Assembly (NCBI GenBank): GCA_000469685.2
Contig: LS997564.1
Coordinates: 24,424,459-24,488,458 of the forward strand
Length of the DNA stretch: 64,000 bases
Source of the DNA: Haemonchus contortus
Lineage: Eukaryota; Nematoda; Chromadorea; Rhabditida; Trichostrongylidae
Reading direction: 5' to 3'
Part shown: one piece after another, positions 1 through 10,814 of the stretch
Layout of the letters: every line of letters begins with the position of its first letter
Position numbering within the stretch: the first letter of the stretch is position 1
Notes under the pieces: generated by a model
Seen by the model: the letters and a program-made list of their open reading frames with translations, nothing else
What the model was told of the DNA's origin: nothing
Databases searched by the model: none
Made by a program: the position numbers and the translations under genes

Positions 1-384
1 CCGGAAAAACTTGGAGACGTCGGACAGTCACTAACTATTCTGACTCTTGAAGATTTTAAAAATGGCGACCCCGTCAGTCAAAAGTCGCAAAGGGTTCAGT
101 AAACACTCATTCATTCAGGAACTGTGTAGAGGTTGGTAGAAAGCCGTGCGTGGACACTACTCCGCATCTCGCCATTTCTATGTATGCCAACAGCTCATCA
201 AAGAACTTCTATAGCTTGCACAACAAATTAGTTTAGCCCCATGAACCATCCACTTTTTTCATCATTGCTTGGATTTCAACTCCGCGCATGTCAAGCGGAA
301 TGAAAAATGTATCTTTTTTGTTACAAACATTATAACACCACAAGCAGTCAGCTGGCGGATAGAATTAGTCATTGGGGAGATAAG

Positions 385-723
385 TCATTCACACTGTAGA
401 TAGGAATGTAGCGAGCTGTTCGCGAACGTAAATGAGTTCACTTTTCGTAGCTGGGGTGGATAAATGAAAGGATGGGGGTTGATTGACAGCATGACAGAAA
501 GGGTATCACCTGCATAACCTGTCGTCCCGTTGATAATCGATTTCCTCGAGCGAACGCCAGCAACATCTCCAACCGCCCTTGTAGCGTGCGAGTCACGGTA
601 GTCCACTGAATCGCTTTCGCTCGAGGGCAACCAGGCGGAGCATTTCTTTCGTTTGAAGCTCCCGTGGATCTGACTATCGCGCTGGCAGCAGTCCTGGTAT
701 TCGTTGGTGTTCCACTCAGTCAC
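385..723 (-). repeat. RTE-like LINE 3'-end-related repeat copy
   Basis: A 112-codon open frame on the minus strand has no recognisable domain. Its stretch at about 500-580 (minus) matches the plus strand at about 41265-41330, where a piece derived from a LINE 3' end lies. Both share the core TCGATTATCAACG followed by ACGACAGGT, and the translated words GVR and SII. I therefore read this as a dispersed repeat derived from the tail of an RTE-type LINE rather than a host gene. The outer limits are not visible, so the coordinates are those of the open frame only. Confidence 0.4.
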
Positions 724-1229
724 CGCCCTGGTTAAAGGTCAGCACAACATGTAAAGCGTGCCTGAGCCATCTGATTTTTGATTTTTCGGCGTAAGCGACT
801 GCATCCTCGATCTTCATTCACTAACGAAGCTCGAAACCCTCATCCTCCCTCAAAACGTGAAGGTGTCGGGACGTCCCGAGCAACGTACTTTCCACGTACG
901 TGCTAAGTGACGCATAATGCATGTTCAAACTACTTCCATAACAACTCTAAATTTCTGAGGCATATGTCAAAGCGCAAAGGGCTGCAGTGTCGAAAAGGTG
1001 TGCATGGTGCTGAGTGTTCGTTGTCTAATTTTGTTCCCTACTACTTCCTCGATGTTCTTGAATGCTCCCCACATCGCCTATCCTTCTTCAGCTTCGGGGT
1101 AGGTCATTCATCATACTGACTTCCTAACGTAGACACACGTAGTTAGAGCATTCATAGATATTCGTTCTGTTAAGCGTAAAGAGAGCATCAGGTACCAATC
1201 CGTTTCTCATAAACATCTCTACATCTTTC

Positions 1230-1483
1230 TCATGAATTCAATCCAAAGCTGATCTTTCCATAAGCGTTGTCGATTTTGGCCAGTATTCCTTCCGACTGGT
1301 CGACATGAGGTGCTATAAGCCCGATATCGTTTACAGAGCTGAAATGATAAGGATTGCGGCCGCCGACCTCCACTCTCATGTCGGGTGTATGTACATTCGT
1401 GCGATTCAAACCGAGCGCGGCAAATGGCGCGGCGAAGTACGTGGCGATTCGGATGACTCCGGCATCTATTATTGGGGCACAAA
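1230..1483 (-). CDS. Possible terminal exon of an unassigned gene (partial)
   Basis: On the minus strand an acceptor-like TTTCAAG is followed by an open stretch of 83 codons ending in TGA (complement of 1230-1232). The frame opens with two leftover bases, so an upstream exon ending in phase 1 would be needed. The predicted tail is well mixed, contains ALGLNRTNV and VEVGGRNPYHF, and ends KISFGLNS. I do not recognise a family. A second minus-strand open frame (1581-1826, Ser-rich) could be an upstream exon, but no donor closing the phase was found. The nearest upstream sequence is a MITE (1903-2565). It could be a real 3' exon, a pseudogene piece or chance. Confidence 0.33.
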
Positions 1484-1902
1484 CTTGAAATAGAGTAGTT
1501 AAGTAGAGCCAGCTGACTCTAGCAATCCAATCTACTTGAAATTTGGGCTCTAATGATAGGCACTAAAGTTGTCAAAATTCTTATGAATTTCGCCGCGCAA
1601 TTCGCCGCGCGCAGTCCGAATCGCACGAATGCACCGCCCTCTCCCTCATTTCTTGTCTGACTTCTTCAAATCGATATATGTCATGAGAACATCCTGTACT
1701 ACCGTGATACTTCATCGAGTCTTGTGACAGTTTGGATGTGATCGATCGTACTGAACTGCCCGAAGCCTGCTTGCTCGCATAGCTAGTAGCTAGTCCTTCA
1801 TCCAGTATACTGTCCATACTGCTCACGATTACATATGTGAAAAGTTCGCAGGTTACAGACAGCAGGTAGATTGGACGAGCGAATTAGTGAGAACCTCCCT
1901 TC

Positions 1903-2565
1903 TTAAAGGCACCGTTAACATGATTTTGGGTAATCGAGATTATGACGAAAAACGAAAGACAAGATCGAAACTAGTGCGACTGAGGTTAAGAAACTGCGTG
2001 CATCGGTGTTTTCATAGTAAAAACAGGCTTCGAATAAACGTTAGAAAGGGGGCTGGACGTGAATGAAACCAGAAAAATGACGAAGGTGGGGCGCCCGGAC
2101 GAGCTAAACAGTGTGTTTAACTGTGGGTCCCGGTGCGAATAACAGACAATGGTAATCCACAATTCATTCACTTATAAGCATAAATAAACAAAAAAACATT
2201 AGTAACAGCAAAAGTAGCTCACCTTTTTCAGCCTCTAGGAGTAGGAAATTAAATAAGAGATCGCGGCAGCAAAAAGAAAAACAGAGGAAAGAAGAATGGG
2301 AGAAAACATCGCCTCATCACTCGGCGATTAGCTGATTGTGCGTGGGTCCTAGAACGAATAATAGCAATCTGTGTTGTTTCAACACTCGTCTAACGTGACA
2401 CCGATCGAGGGGCGGAGTTTGACCGTGGATAACTCTCCGGCCCCTTATTGTGCCCTATCCAGCTGTTTTCCGACCTCATTCCTGCAGAAATGGTACCAGA
2501 GGGGGCTTCGAATTCAATCCATGTGCAAATCTCCGAAACCACTTTTTCGTGAACAGTGCCTTTAA
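1903..2565 (-). mobile_element. TTAA-bounded MITE, copy A
   Basis: The element starts with TTAAAGGCACCGTTAAC and ends with the inverted counterpart GTGAACAGTGCCTTTAA, so terminal inverted repeats of about 17 bp sit next to TTAA at both ends. Its interior aligns in inverted orientation with 60356-60937. Shared words are GTGGGTCC/GGACCCAC, a stretch around TCACTCGGCGATTAGCTG, and a short translated run with YSH and DP in both copies. TTAA target sites are typical of piggyBac-class elements. No transposase is present, so this is non-autonomous. Confidence 0.7.
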
Positions 2566-4019
2566 ACAGCAACACAGACTTGCTAAATTTCCGTGACGTG
2601 GGGTCTCTGTTTTCCGACAGGTGTTACATGAAGAGTAGAAGTCCTGGAACTTTCTTAATTGCCCTCCGAAATGCAGTTACTTGTCCCTCAGGACAAAGAC
2701 AATGCTCCTCCAGGCTTTGTGAACGCTCTTTCCACCCTTAGCAGCTTCGGTCAGAACTGCTACTTATCTGTTTCGATTTTCCTTGATCACTTCTTCCCAT
2801 GGCTTCGCAATTTTGGATAGAAATCGAAGATAGTTGGCGTTTGAAGAAAGAAATCTTTTCGCAACTTGCAGACTCTGCTTTTCTAGCTTTTTGTGAAGAT
2901 GTTCGAGGAGCGGGTCATATTCCTAATCGATGTTGCTCTTATCTAATAGAACTCACGAGGGAAGCGAGAGGGTTCGGATCGGATGGATCCATTTCGTTAC
3001 GGAACTATTCACCAAGTGTTTCCCTTCTTTATCGCGAGTGAGAGGGATTCCTATAGCTGCTAGTCACCCTATTATCCTTCCTTTGTACTTTCTATGAATT
3101 CCGAAACTTATCTATCCTTCCAAAAAACAGATTTGTTTCAATTCCGTAGCCGAATGAAGCGAGTAGATGCATTTTTGAAGCCCGTCACAGACCCTCACTC
3201 TGGCCTGCGAAAGGACCTAATGGCATAACTCATGGCAGACATATTCGCCCTTTATTGCATATTTATTGTACTCATCATATCAATCCCTCGAAAAGCCGAA
3301 TGAACATATTTTACAATATTTGTCATCTCATTATCTTTCTCATCTCTCACCAGTCGGGCCGCCCGGCTAACGCCGGACTTCCTTCCTTATGGGCTCGCCC
3401 GGCTACGCCGGGCGCTCCTTCTTCCTGTGAGAAATTTGCTATGCGTAAATAACACTTCGGATTCTCTTTTTGCTTTGGAAGCTCTACACCTCAGTTTTAG
3501 CTCCAAAGTGAGAGCGATTTTTTCTGTGAGCCAACTTCGCTGTGCCCGAATAGAACATCGTATAACATCACAAAGGCGATTATTCAGATAAAAAAGTATT
3601 CAGAGACTTCATTGCGGCTGAGGTTACTATGTTAGCTACCATCAATGTTCCCCAACGCCATCATCAAGGGCTCTCCTCCTTCTTGAGGCAAAGAGACTTC
3701 TCGAAAAATATCGAATTAATGAAATTTCCCCTTTTTTAATATGCTATTTCGCTTTTTCGCTGAGCGAGAGTATAGACTATCAAATGCATTCAAAGTATAC
3801 TTTCTTTTCTCTATAGATACATCATTAAATGTGAATCCAACACCGATCGGATAAATTTTGCGAAGAATGATAATGAAGCAAAGAGAGACCGTGATCTTTT
3901 ACCATTCGCAAACTCTGCTGTTTAGCTGTCGTAATCTAATAGCAAGAAGTGAACCAAATTCATCTCCTTATAATCACACAACTTAACCTTCTTGTCGAAT
4001 GAAACATACCAAAAAAACA
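2566..4019. other. Intergenic; short GC-rich hairpins at 3355-3425
   Basis: No gene could be supported. An 80-codon frame at 2799-3041 begins at a plausible ATG but has no family resemblance. Two GC-rich imperfect palindromes lie at about 3363-3380 (CCCGGCTAACGCCGG) and 3402-3418 (GCCCGGCTACGCCGGGC) in otherwise AT-rich sequence. They could form adjacent hairpins. Their function is unknown. Confidence 0.4.
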
Positions 4020-4024
4020 GAGCT
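4020..4024. repeat. Target-site duplication of the BEL/Pao element, left copy (GAGCT)
   Basis: GAGCT lies immediately before the left LTR and again immediately after the right LTR at 14472-14476. A 5-bp duplication is usual for BEL/Pao insertions. It fixes the element ends at 4025 and 14471. Confidence 0.9.
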
Positions 4025-4845
4025 TGTCGCGCCGGCGGTGACGCCTTGCTCCTCGCTATACGTTGGCATCGGTGATCGCCGCTTAGGAGCGGCGTCGCCG
4101 TCGGCGTGATTGCCTGATCGGGGTCTTACGCTGCGCTCGCTCTCGCCCCATTTGCCACGCGGGATGTTGCTTTGGCCCTAGCGGCCCCTACGCTGTCCCT
4201 GCACTCCTACTTCTTCCCTACGCGTGCTACGTCCTTTGCCCCCGGGGTGACCTACCACAGCCTATCCTCAACTTCCAACCGAGATATAACTTTCACGGCA
4301 TCACCGTCTACGATCTTAAAGCACTAACACAATACTATACGCAGTCTTCATGGATACGCTAGTAAATAAGGAGACATCAATACGACAATGAAAATGAATA
4401 GTAAAAAGGAATGCCTGTTATATACATATATGCATAAAAAAGGAATACGAAATACGTCAACAAATGAACTACGATAAAAAGCCAGCAACCTACGTCTCAG
4501 GTGGTACGAACCCAGCGCGTTAATCTCACGAGGGGAGGCGACGTGGCTCGGGACCGCTCGGCACCTTTGGGCTTCCATGCCCAAGTCGATCACTTCCTCT
4601 TCCATCGGATTGCATCAGACTTCCATCGATTGCATCACGCTTCCAGGCTCGAGCGGTACGACGACAGGACGACGGGCAGTGGCGGCCGGCTACGACGATC
4701 GATGCAGACACACTGCCGGATGGTGTTAGGCCAGAGCGTGCGTCGAGTATAGCCGACGCGCAGGCACCGATACGCAGTGCGCGCCGGGACCCCTGCGCGC
4801 CCGACCAGGCGTGGCCCTTTAATAAGTCGGGCGGAAGCCACGACA
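4025..4845 (-). repeat. 3' LTR of the BEL/Pao element
   Basis: 821 bp, bounded by TGTCGC and CGACA (TG...CA ends). It is the same length as the right LTR, and the only difference I can find by eye is one base (C at about 4191, A at about 13817). In element sense (minus) it carries TATATAA at about 4424-4418, a possible promoter box. The bases just upstream of this LTR in element sense are pyrimidine-rich (GCCGCCCCCAG), so no ordinary polypurine tract is visible at the expected place. Confidence 0.95.
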
Positions 4846-7141
4846 CTGGGGGCGGCAACGACGATAGAAGGGGGGTCCCAGCGGTAGCGGAGCCGAGCCC
4901 GTCCTTACCTACTGCGGCTACGCAGCTAAACAAACATTCATGTTAGTTAACCGTCGTCTCCCTACGGGGCCTAACTACCTAACTGGGTTCGAAGGTGGTT
5001 TCTCTGATGACGGCGGGTCCTGGTGGCCTTCCCTACGCATACAAATAGCTCAAACTACGACAAAAAAACACAATTAACGAAGCATTGGGTTACGGCGGGG
5101 CTACGGAGATCGAAGGGGGGAAATGGGGAAGGGCGGCGACCGGAACTCCTCGACTGCGTGACAGCGGCTCGACACGATTGACGTAGACTGCGACGGCGTG
5201 GTTGACTGATGGCAATAAGTTGACGATAACGTTGACGAGATGGACAACTTAGACAGCCACGGGGTGTTTTAGTCTACGTGTGAGCCTAGCCTCACACCTG
5301 CAGGGACACTTTGTGCGAGGGGGAGATTTTCATCCTCGCCAATCACAAAAGAGCCCCTGGGTAAGTCAGGAGGAGGCAAGATTTCAACCCGGGTCGAGCG
5401 AAAGAATTAGCGGTCTCCCACCGCTCCCCAAGGGTGCTGCACTACGCAGCAGTACGCCAGAAGATACGACCTTGAATACGCGAGTGAATGATACCACCGG
5501 CTACGCTGACTATGCTGTAAATAGAAACATTAATAAAAACATTGTGGGCTTACGGCCCATACAACACCCGTGAAAGTACGCGGAATCAACGTTTCACTAC
5601 GCAATACAGAACAATAACTACGCTGGACACCCAATCTACGCGGTTAAAATTGAAACAAAGGGAGAGTAGCAACCTCTCGTTGCTACTCCCTCCCCCCTAC
5701 GCAGATTACGCCTTTAATGTACGCGATGAAAATCAAAACAGAGAGAGGGTAGGAACCTCTCCTTGCCATTTCTACCCTCTACGCAGATTACGCTTCAAAT
5801 GTACGCTGTTAAAAAAATCAAAACAAAGAGATGTAGCAACCTCTCGTTGCCACTTTCACCTTCTACGCGGTCTACGCTTTAAATATAGGCAGTTAACTCA
5901 CCTCTCATAACATTCTTCTTCCTTCTCGCGCTGTCTCATACGATATTCGTACGCAATCCTTTCTTCTTCGGCAGCAAGAGCACGAACTATGCGGGCTACG
6001 CGACGGAATAACTACGCAAGGATGTGCTATCAACTATACGGAGAAGTAAAGCTAAGCTGAATGACTACGAGACTGCTAGGACTATACGCTGCGATTTAAT
6101 TGAGTAAAACTGGAGAAACTACGATATAAATGAGGCTACGAAATAGATGCGGCATTATATTAGTAAAGAAATTGCGTGTGTTCAATAACGAAGCAAGTGT
6201 ATGCTTCGTTAGGGAACGCACGATGGAGAAGGGGGTGTGTGTCTACACCATGTACCAATGTATTTAATTGAAAACTACGCAAATATGGTGAAAGGAATAA
6301 CTTTATGAAAGTTTTGCCCATAAAGGGCCTCATGGACGTGGTATTTGTAGTGAAAATGTTGTTGGAGAACAATGCTATAATTTACGCGAGGCAATTTGAG
6401 TCGCTTCTACGCATCAGCTACGCAGCGTGTAGGACTGATACGCCGAAATCGACATGAAATTACCTACGCCTACATTATGGTGAAACTTGTGACAAACTAC
6501 TGCACCCACCCTGGCCAGGTAATATTAATAAAACCTACGGGAGCTAGCAATTGAAGTGCTAACTAAGACAAAAAATGTGTGCAGCTAAAATAAAAGCGGT
6601 GAGCTCGCAGAACATACATGATAGCCTAAATTGGTGCGCAAAGGAAAAAAAAACCCACCGCTGCGCAATTTCAAACGCTGCGAGCAGGGTATGAAGCAAA
6701 AGGTGATGAAATTCAGTAAAACAACAAACAACAAAGAATAAAAAAGCAAAAAAAGAAAGAAACGCTGCGCGAAGAAAAACATGCGCCAATAAATGCTCAA
6801 AACTGCACACATTGCCTACTAATTGTAATAAAAGTGGGTACCTGACCAAACTGAGCGCGCTCCAACTCCTTCCTTGCGTCCCTGTGAGCGTAGAATAAAA
6901 GGATGGCCGTGTTATAACATCTGTCGTCGCAGCATACGAAAAAAAGGATAAAAAATGCCCTCACATGACGAAATACGGAACAGATCAATATTCGAACGGC
7001 ATGCGTTCGCGGCTTATCAAAATGCGTGCGTATGCGTCGCGTTCGCGTTGCGTGCCTACGCTAGAGCAACTAAGTGAGCGTTTTAGCGCACTACGTGAAT
7101 AAATTGAGTTACTACGCCGCGAAACACGCTGGAAATTGACC
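4846..7141 (-). other. Long 3' non-coding tract of the BEL/Pao element, rich in TACGC
   Basis: About 2.3 kb between the integrase stop and the 3' LTR with no convincing reading frame. Minus frames at 6160-6372 and 6559-6849 are short and hydrophobic or low-complexity. They do not have the signal-peptide, cysteine and terminal-anchor layout expected of an envelope-like protein. The word TACGC recurs at very high density. Between 5541 and 5910 I counted 13 TACG, 12 of them TACGC. The tract also contains three imperfect ~100-bp repeats. Confidence 0.75.
5636..5890 (-). repeat. Three imperfect tandem units in the BEL/Pao 3' tract
   Basis: Three successive units share a purine run (GAGAG or AGAG), then GTAGCAACCTCTCGTTGC or a close variant, then CTACGCAGATTACGC or a variant, then a GTACGC or equivalent. 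Unit starts are near 5650, 5730 and 5825. The AACCTCTCGTTGC segment is nearly palindromic with the following GCAAC-type words and could form hairpins. The role is unknown; packaging, export or replication signals are possible. Confidence 0.6.
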
Positions 7142-8833
7142 TTACTGATTACGAATGAACTTGTGTGCGCTTTTGGCCGCCCTTGATGGCTGTTTTCGCT
7201 GCGGAAGCGGTGTTATAGATGGAATTTTAGGCTTCAGCAAAGTGGTGGCGGCGCGGATTTCTAACGGATACAACTGTAATATGGATCTTGTTTTGATTTT
7301 ACCGCCTGGCATGAGTACGTCAGCCGTTCTTACCTGGTGATCGCTACCCTGATGTACTTTTTGGATAAGGCCATACGGCCATAACCCTCTCGGAAGTTTT
7401 TTCTCCGCTACGGTAACAACGTCCCCGGTCTGCGGTGTTAAGGTGACATATTTGCCTTGACGTACGCGGGCTTGCTGTCGCTCCCGCAACGCAGAGAGGT
7501 AGTCGGTGTGCCAGATTTCCCAGAACTGATCGAGAAGTGCGAGCATCTCCTTGTACCACTCTGCAAGATTGTGGGAAATGTCGTAAACGGGATCTACGTG
7601 CGAGGGAAGAGGGGGTAGCTGTATGCTGACTGCCGGCGATAGGAAGTCTATTGGCCGTAAGACATACGCGAAAACGTCCCGCTCCCAGAAGGGGGTAATA
7701 GGACGAGAATTCAAGGTCGCCTCGATCTCAGCGACTACGGTCTGAAGCTGGTTTAGTTGTAATACAGCGCGACCGATGGTCTTTTTGTACGCGGTTTTGA
7801 ATAGGGCCACCAAACGTTCATAGAACCCTCCTTTCCAAGGGGAAAGAGGGGTTATGAACTTCCAGTTTATTTTGTGCTCTACGCAGTAGCTGGAGACGGC
7901 TTCCCAAGATTTGGGAGAGTAAAGCACTGACGTGATGGCATTTTCTGCCGCGTGAAACGTGGTCGAGTTGTCGCTGTATACTACACCCGGCGTGCCCCTA
8001 CGGGCAATAAATCTCCTAAGAGCCAGTAAAAACTCCTGCGCTGAGTTATCGAGTACAACTTCAAGATGTACTGCGCGTGTCGCCATGCAGGTAAACAGGC
8101 TGATCCACACTTTGTTGGAATTAGCATGCGGGTTGCTTACGGTAAGTGGGCCGAGGTAATCTACGCCGATGTTTTGAAAGGGCCGTGATCTTTTAACCCG
8201 TTCTGGCGGTAGCTGCGGCATGTTGGGGTACCGATAAGCTTGCCCGTTGACCTTTTTGCAGACTACGCACTTACGAGTTTTCTGAACATATTTACGAATA
8301 GATGGAATAAAAAATCGTTTCCGTAGATTAACTGCGGTATGATAAGTGCCTGAATGATGGTATAAATTGTGATAGTAAAACGTTATAATAGATGTTAACT
8401 TGTGAGTAGGCACTAAGAAAATGGGTGCTGAAGCTACGGTGCCTACGCGTGCTGGGCAACGAATCAGCTGATCTTGGTCTCGCTGAGCATTATACTGAGC
8501 GAGTTTTTCCCGCATTAGAAAGGCTTCACTCTCGCGATAATGCGCGAGAATGAGTTGAACCTCTGCGGTTTCGATGTCCGACACTAGTATTGCACCTGAC
8601 GACGAAATTTTACCTACGGAGGGCAACTTTTGAAGGATCTTATCGCGCGTACGTTGTGATACGCGGTCAAAAAATTGCCTACGTAGGAACTTAAGTATAT
8701 AAACCGTAAAACGAGTGAGCTTCAAAAAACTATTTGTTATTGAAAATGGTATAACTGATACGAACTTACCTTCCTGAACCGTCTGCACATTTTGGTACTC
8801 ACATTCAACTTCTTCTCCATCTTGAGGAGGCAC
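7142..8833 (-). CDS. BEL/Pao integrase with DUF5641-like C-terminus
   Basis: 563 codons to a TGA/TAA-type stop at 7142. From about residue 165 an HHCC zinc-binding region is visible (HNLYHH, then CVVCKK). The DDE core follows: D in GVDYLGPL, D in VYSDNSTTF, and E in GGFYERLVALF. The C-terminal part ends in a DUF5641-like region with GDVV and RGLWPYGLI. It would insert the cDNA into the genome. The first Met may not be a true start, because the frame continues the polyprotein from the RNase H region after a one-base frame change near 8835. All three catalytic acidic residues are present, so this part looks functional. Confidence 0.9.
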   Translation of the reverse strand: MPPQDGEEVECEYQNVQTVQEGKFVSVIPFSITNSFLKLTRFTVYILKFLRRQFFDRVSQRTRDKILQKLPSVGKISSSGAILVSDIETAEVQLILAHYRESEAFLMREKLAQYNAQRDQDQLIRCPARVGTVASAPIFLVPTHKLTSIITFYYHNLYHHSGTYHTAVNLRKRFFIPSIRKYVQKTRKCVVCKKVNGQAYRYPNMPQLPPERVKRSRPFQNIGVDYLGPLTVSNPHANSNKVWISLFTCMATRAVHLEVVLDNSAQEFLLALRRFIARRGTPGVVYSDNSTTFHAAENAITSVLYSPKSWEAVSSYCVEHKINWKFITPLSPWKGGFYERLVALFKTAYKKTIGRAVLQLNQLQTVVAEIEATLNSRPITPFWERDVFAYVLRPIDFLSPAVSIQLPPLPSHVDPVYDISHNLAEWYKEMLALLDQFWEIWHTDYLSALRERQQARVRQGKYVTLTPQTGDVVTVAEKKLPRGLWPYGLIQKVHQGSDHQVRTADVLMPGGKIKTRSILQLYPLEIRAATTLLKPKIPSITPLPQRKQPSRAAKSAHKFIRNQ

Positions 8834-8834
8834 T

Positions 8835-10814
8835 CTAAAATCGATCTGCGCATTGGGCCACTAGGCAGATCGTCCGCAAGATTTGAGGGCCAGTCCACCA
8901 GATGTGATTTTCGGCTTCCTTCGTGGCTAGACCGCGAGTAGCACAGTCTGCCGGATTTTCCTCGGAAGCGACATAGTGGAACTTGACCGGTATACCCTGG
9001 GTCTCGAATTCTGCCATGATACGACGGATGGTGTCTACCCGATTCTGAACGAATACCTTGTAGGGTCTCAGCGCGTGTATCCAATGTAGCGCAATCAATG
9101 AATCCGAAAATACGTGTACGGTTGCGAAAGGCAAGTTTAGATGTTTGGCGAGGAATTGCGCCATACGTACGCTGATTAGAGCTGCGAGTAACTCTGTGCG
9201 CGGGATTGTGACTGGCTTGGGGTTGTTCAGATGGGATTTAGCCATAACTAAGTTGGAATACGTTATGGTAGTAGTACGACAAACCAGATAAGCGCAACAG
9301 GCATAGAGACGCTTGGAAGCATCTCCGAAAACACACAACTCTAAGTTGCTAGGTTTTGATGTTACAGGCGTGACTAAACGTGGTATAAGCGGCAATGGAT
9401 GTTTCAAGTCCGCTAATAGCTGTTCCCACCGATCTAACTGGGTCTTGTCCAAGGGTTCATCCCAGCCCATTTGTTGGATCCAGAGGTCCTGTATAAAGAC
9501 TTTGGCTGGAGCCAGAAATGGGGTGAGCAACCCTAAGGGATCGTAAGTGGATGCAAAGGCGCATAATGCCGTACGTTTTGTTGTTACGCGGATTCTAGAT
9601 ATTTTCACGCGGAAATCCAATGCGTCCCTGGTAAATTGCCACCGTATACCTAGCAGAGTAGCGCTGGATGGATTAATGGCGCGATCTTGAACCGGTATAA
9701 GGGAGTTAACGCGAGTAGAATTGCATAGGAACTCGCGGAGGTTCATATGCATTCTACAGAAGATGGACTTTACGAGTTTATACTTGCTATACGCATCTTC
9801 TCGTGAAGTGGCTCCCAAGATGACGTTATCCACGTAAGTATTACGAGAGATTTCGTCACCCAAGGGCGATTCTTCGCGTTGAAGATACAATTTGATGGCA
9901 GCCGCAAGTAAAAACGGAGACGCGTTGACTCCAAAGGGTACGCGAGTAAATCGCAGAACACGCAAGTTGGCAGGTGACGGCGGCTTGGATGGATCTTTAA
10001 GCCACAAAAAACGAGTAGCGTCGCGTTGCGAACGTTGCAACCGGATTTGATGGAATGCTTTCTCTACGTCTGCTATGAGGAGAAACGGGTGCAACCGTGC
10101 GCGGAGGAGGATGCCTACCAGGTCTGGTAAGAGCGATGGACCTTGGTGTAAACAGTCGTTAAGACTGTACGCTCCCTTACGCTTAGAGGAGGCATCAAAA
10201 ACTACGCGGAGCTTCGTAGTAGAAGATGATTCTTTGAATACCGCTTGATGAGGGATGTAATAAATACGCGGGTCATCAAAGACGTACTCATCAACTTCTT
10301 CTACGAAGCCTGCGGAGATGTGGTCTTCTATCGCCTTTACGTATTGCTGCCAAACAGATGAATTTTGGCTGAGACGTTGGAACTGACTGAGAAGGCGACA
10401 ATACGCGAGCTGCTTGTTGTCATCCAAATGTGGATGATCAGCCTTCCAAGGAAAGCATACGTAGAGAACGCCGTCATTGAAAACTGCGGAATCGCTGAAG
10501 TTTTGGACTACGGTTTGCTGTAATTTGTCGTCTGCAGACGGATCGTAATCGTCGGTTATGCCGAGAGCATCCAAGGACCAAAGGCGTTGTATTGCGACGT
10601 CGTCCTCGTGCCTGTTGACTGCAACGGTGTCGACGGTATTTGGGCCTTGCGGAAGCCTGACAGAAAAACCGAGTTTCCAGAGACGACCGTTCCGAAGCGC
10701 GTATGACACAGGACCATGCCCGAAGGCAAACAAATGGGCGGTTCTGGTGACAGAACATCCCAAAAGTGATCGATACCGATGAGAACGTCTGGAACTACGG
10801 ACTGCGATTGACAT
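8835..10814 (-). CDS. BEL/Pao reverse transcriptase and RNase H
   Basis: 659 codons. The RT core shows VVFDASSK, FLLIADVEKAFHQI (catalytic D), RVPFGVNASPFLL and TYVDNVILG, where the usual YVDD has N as its last residue. RNase H follows with D in VFGDASK, E in RTELLAAL and D in VFSDSLIALHW. This is family-typical for Pao_RT and Peptidase_A17/RNase H regions. The frame overlaps gag-protease by about 260 bases and lies in the -1 frame relative to it. It ends at TAG inside a TTTTAG run, where integrase continues in another frame. The N in place of the final D may be natural in this lineage or inactivating. Confidence 0.9.
   Translation of the reverse strand: MSIAVRSSRRSHRYRSLLGCSVTRTAHLFAFGHGPVSYALRNGRLWKLGFSVRLPQGPNTVDTVAVNRHEDDVAIQRLWSLDALGITDDYDPSADDKLQQTVVQNFSDSAVFNDGVLYVCFPWKADHPHLDDNKQLAYCRLLSQFQRLSQNSSVWQQYVKAIEDHISAGFVEEVDEYVFDDPRIYYIPHQAVFKESSSTTKLRVVFDASSKRKGAYSLNDCLHQGPSLLPDLVGILLRARLHPFLLIADVEKAFHQIRLQRSQRDATRFLWLKDPSKPPSPANLRVLRFTRVPFGVNASPFLLAAAIKLYLQREESPLGDEISRNTYVDNVILGATSREDAYSKYKLVKSIFCRMHMNLREFLCNSTRVNSLIPVQDRAINPSSATLLGIRWQFTRDALDFRVKISRIRVTTKRTALCAFASTYDPLGLLTPFLAPAKVFIQDLWIQQMGWDEPLDKTQLDRWEQLLADLKHPLPLIPRLVTPVTSKPSNLELCVFGDASKRLYACCAYLVCRTTTITYSNLVMAKSHLNNPKPVTIPRTELLAALISVRMAQFLAKHLNLPFATVHVFSDSLIALHWIHALRPYKVFVQNRVDTIRRIMAEFETQGIPVKFHYVASEENPADCATRGLATKEAENHIWWTGPQILRTICLVAQCADRF

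Noticed and set aside
2799..3041. 80-codon frame starting MASQFW
   Set aside because: No homology, no splice or neighbour support; chance frame.
4348..4933. Several open frames on both strands in the left LTR, repeated at 13974-14467
   Set aside because: They occur identically in both LTRs, overlap each other on both strands and have no domains; they are by-products of the GC-rich LTR.
5340..5450. tRNA-like stretch on the minus strand in the BEL/Pao 3' tract
   Set aside because: It has a GGTTGAAATC word near a B box, but stems do not close into a cloverleaf.
6559..6849. Hydrophobic minus frames as a possible envelope gene
   Set aside because: Low-complexity Phe/Leu/Cys runs from A-rich DNA, no signal peptide and anchor layout, and overlapping frames equally hydrophobic.
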